DNA of 64,000 nucleotides, from positions 2,233,001 to 2,297,000 of the forward strand of contig NZ_JBEPOB010000001.1 of NCBI RefSeq assembly GCF_040546595.1. The letters run 5' to 3'. The position numbers and the translations under genes were made by a program. This document shows, in pieces, positions 63,112 through 64,000 of this stretch. The stretch's first letter is position 1; each line of letters begins with the position of its first letter. The notes under the pieces were generated by a model, which was not told the DNA's origin, made no database searches, and saw only the letters and a program-made list of their open reading frames with translations. The DNA is from Bosea sp. OAE506. GTDB taxonomy: Bacteria > Pseudomonadota > Alphaproteobacteria > Rhizobiales > Beijerinckiaceae.

Positions 63112-64000
63112 ACCGAGCCGGAGACGATGTTGCCGGGCGCGCCATTGCCGCCGAGCTGGAAGATGGCGCCGCCGAGATAGCCGAAGTGGCGCCCCTTCGC
63201 CGTCATCTTCTCGCGCAGGAAGCTCTCATAGTCGCGCGCCTTGCCACCGGCTGCCTGCCTCGCCCGATTGTCCGCCTCCCAGTCCGCCTGGTAGGTCTTG
63301 TTCGCATTCGCCTTGCGGAATTCGTCGACCGGCAGGTAGCTGCCACCCGAATGCGGCTGGGTCAGCGACACGCCGACATTGACCTGCGGCCCGCCCTTCG
63401 TGCTCTGGCAGAGATCGACCATAAGGCCGCCATTGGCGGGCCGCACCGCGTCGATCATCTGGATATGCAGGCCGTTGGTCAGCATTACGACGCTGTTGGG
63501 CCGGACCTGGTCGAGGGATTTGACCGGCTTGAACAGCCCGGCGAAATCGAGCGGACGGCGGCCGACATATTTCGGCTCGAGGCCGGACTGGACCAGGTAG
63601 GTCCCGACGAAGCCGATGCAGTCGATGCCGAAGACGCCGTCATCGGCCATCGCCTGCAGGAAATCGCCGACCTTGAAATAGTCCTTGAAGGTCGGGTCCT
63701 TGGCGAGCACGTCGCGGTTGGCGTTCACCAGCGACATGACGATGGCGATGTCCATCGGCAGGCCCTGGCCGCTGAACACGCGCCCATAGCCCGGCTGGCC
63801 GGTGAGATAGGATTCAGGCTTTCCCTTGGTCAGCGACTGCAGCAGCCCGTTGAGCCGACCGGCCTTGGCATTGCCGCCCTTGCCGCCGCCGAACTGCGGA
63901 TTGGCCGACATGTAGGAGGTGACCGCGACCAGCCCCTCGGGGTAGCCCGTATAGCCCGGGACCGGCAGCGCGTGCAGCAGGTCGACATATTCTCTGGGCG
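63066..64000 (-). CDS. Possible NlpC/P60-like protein, 5' end outside window
   Basis: The minus-strand frame is open from the window edge to a TGA at 63066; codons before the first in-window ATG (63911) also read well (EYVDLLHALPVPGYTGYPEG), so the start is outside. About 311 residues are visible. A Cys in GVFGIDCIGFVGTYLVQSG and a His in PNSVVMLTNGLHIQMIDAV have the spacing and setting of the Cys-His pair in NlpC/P60-type peptidases. That is an inference from motif shape; no family match is certain. Its 3' end overlaps cca by 46 bases. Confidence 0.55.
   Translation of the reverse strand, partial: PREYVDLLHALPVPGYTGYPEGLVAVTSYMSANPQFGGGKGGNAKAGRLNGLLQSLTKGKPESYLTGQPGYGRVFSGQGLPMDIAIVMSLVNANRDVLAKDPTFKDYFKVGDFLQAMADDGVFGIDCIGFVGTYLVQSGLEPKYVGRRPLDFAGLFKPVKSLDQVRPNSVVMLTNGLHIQMIDAVRPANGGLMVDLCQSTKGGPQVNVGVSLTQPHSGGSYLPVDEFRKANANKTYQADWEADNRARQAAGGKARDYESFLREKMTAKGRHFGYLGGAIFQLGGNGAPGNIVSGSVYVGVVDGGISIRTP

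Noticed and set aside
1..64000. CRISPR arrays, tRNA or rRNA genes, insertion sequences
   Set aside because: No direct-repeat spacer pattern, no cloverleaf with a CCA end and no transposase motif was seen on reading both strands.

Overview
The window is GC-rich DNA from an alphaproteobacterium, most likely of the Hyphomicrobiales (Rhizobiales) and Bosea-like in gene content. That placement is an inference. It rests on the CtrA/SciP/ChpT cell-cycle regulators, the FlbD-type flagellar activator, a DUF1134 (EipA-type) envelope protein, GANTC (CcrM-type) sites in front of ctrA, and palindromic repeats of the type seen between rhizobial genes. No rRNA, tRNA, CRISPR array, insertion sequence or prophage was recognised.

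Layout. (1) 0-11 kb holds flagellar genes: the flgD tail, sciP, fliF-fliG-fliH-fliN-flbD, then flhA. A sugar-porter-like MFS gene sits among them, flanked by two paralogous small Arg/Tyr-rich secreted proteins. CtrA-like boxes precede sciP, fliF and flhA. (2) 10.7-15.4 kb is mixed: a DMT exporter, an MprF-like membrane protein, two probable metal-related periplasmic or membrane proteins (DUF305 and a His/Cys-rich one), a GNAT acetyltransferase, and a short lower-GC patch with two orphan ORFs. (3) 15.5-26.8 kb has fliJ and fliI split by an opposite-strand MFS gene, then ctrA, then a minus-strand cheA-cheW-cheY-cheB-cheR cluster, with chpT upstream of cheA. The cheA reading frame is broken by one extra base near its start. 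(4) 26.9-36.9 kb is metabolism and envelope: a CysQ-like phosphatase, a YHS-domain protein, a DUF1134 protein, a coiled-coil membrane protein, a KdgK-like sugar kinase coupled to a HAD protein, a large YfhO-like membrane protein whose 3' end looks frameshifted, ribA and cytochrome b561. (5) 36.9-40.8 kb is a tightly overlapping five-gene operon: an SRGTE-type dehydrogenase, a VOC protein, a PTPS/QueD homologue without the usual catalytic residues, a GT4 glycosyltransferase and a methyltransferase. It is the best candidate here for an undescribed pathway, perhaps a glycosylated and methylated pterin-like compound. (6) 40.8-53.1 kb has opgH (glucan synthesis) with an FkbM methyltransferase and a secreted protein, hydroxypyruvate isomerase-glucokinase, an acyltransferase, an ABC-F ATPase, an SDR, a metallophosphoesterase, a Nudix protein, a GNAT, and two palindromic repeat clusters. 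(7) 53.2-60.1 kb is a MoxR/DUF58/DUF4159/vWA-like operon, divergent from DUF1285-Nudix-DUF6111-cca at 60.3-63.1 kb. (8) The right end carries a partial gene for a possible NlpC/P60-like protein whose 3' end overlaps cca.

How it fits together. Several core CtrA-network genes (ctrA, chpT, sciP) lie within 27 kb of the flagellar and chemotaxis genes they are expected to control. The upstream kinase CckA, ClpXP/CpdR, FliX and most flagellar structural genes are outside the window. Start sites given here are choices made from reading frame, ribosome-binding sequence and family length. All functions come from recognised motifs, not from database searches.
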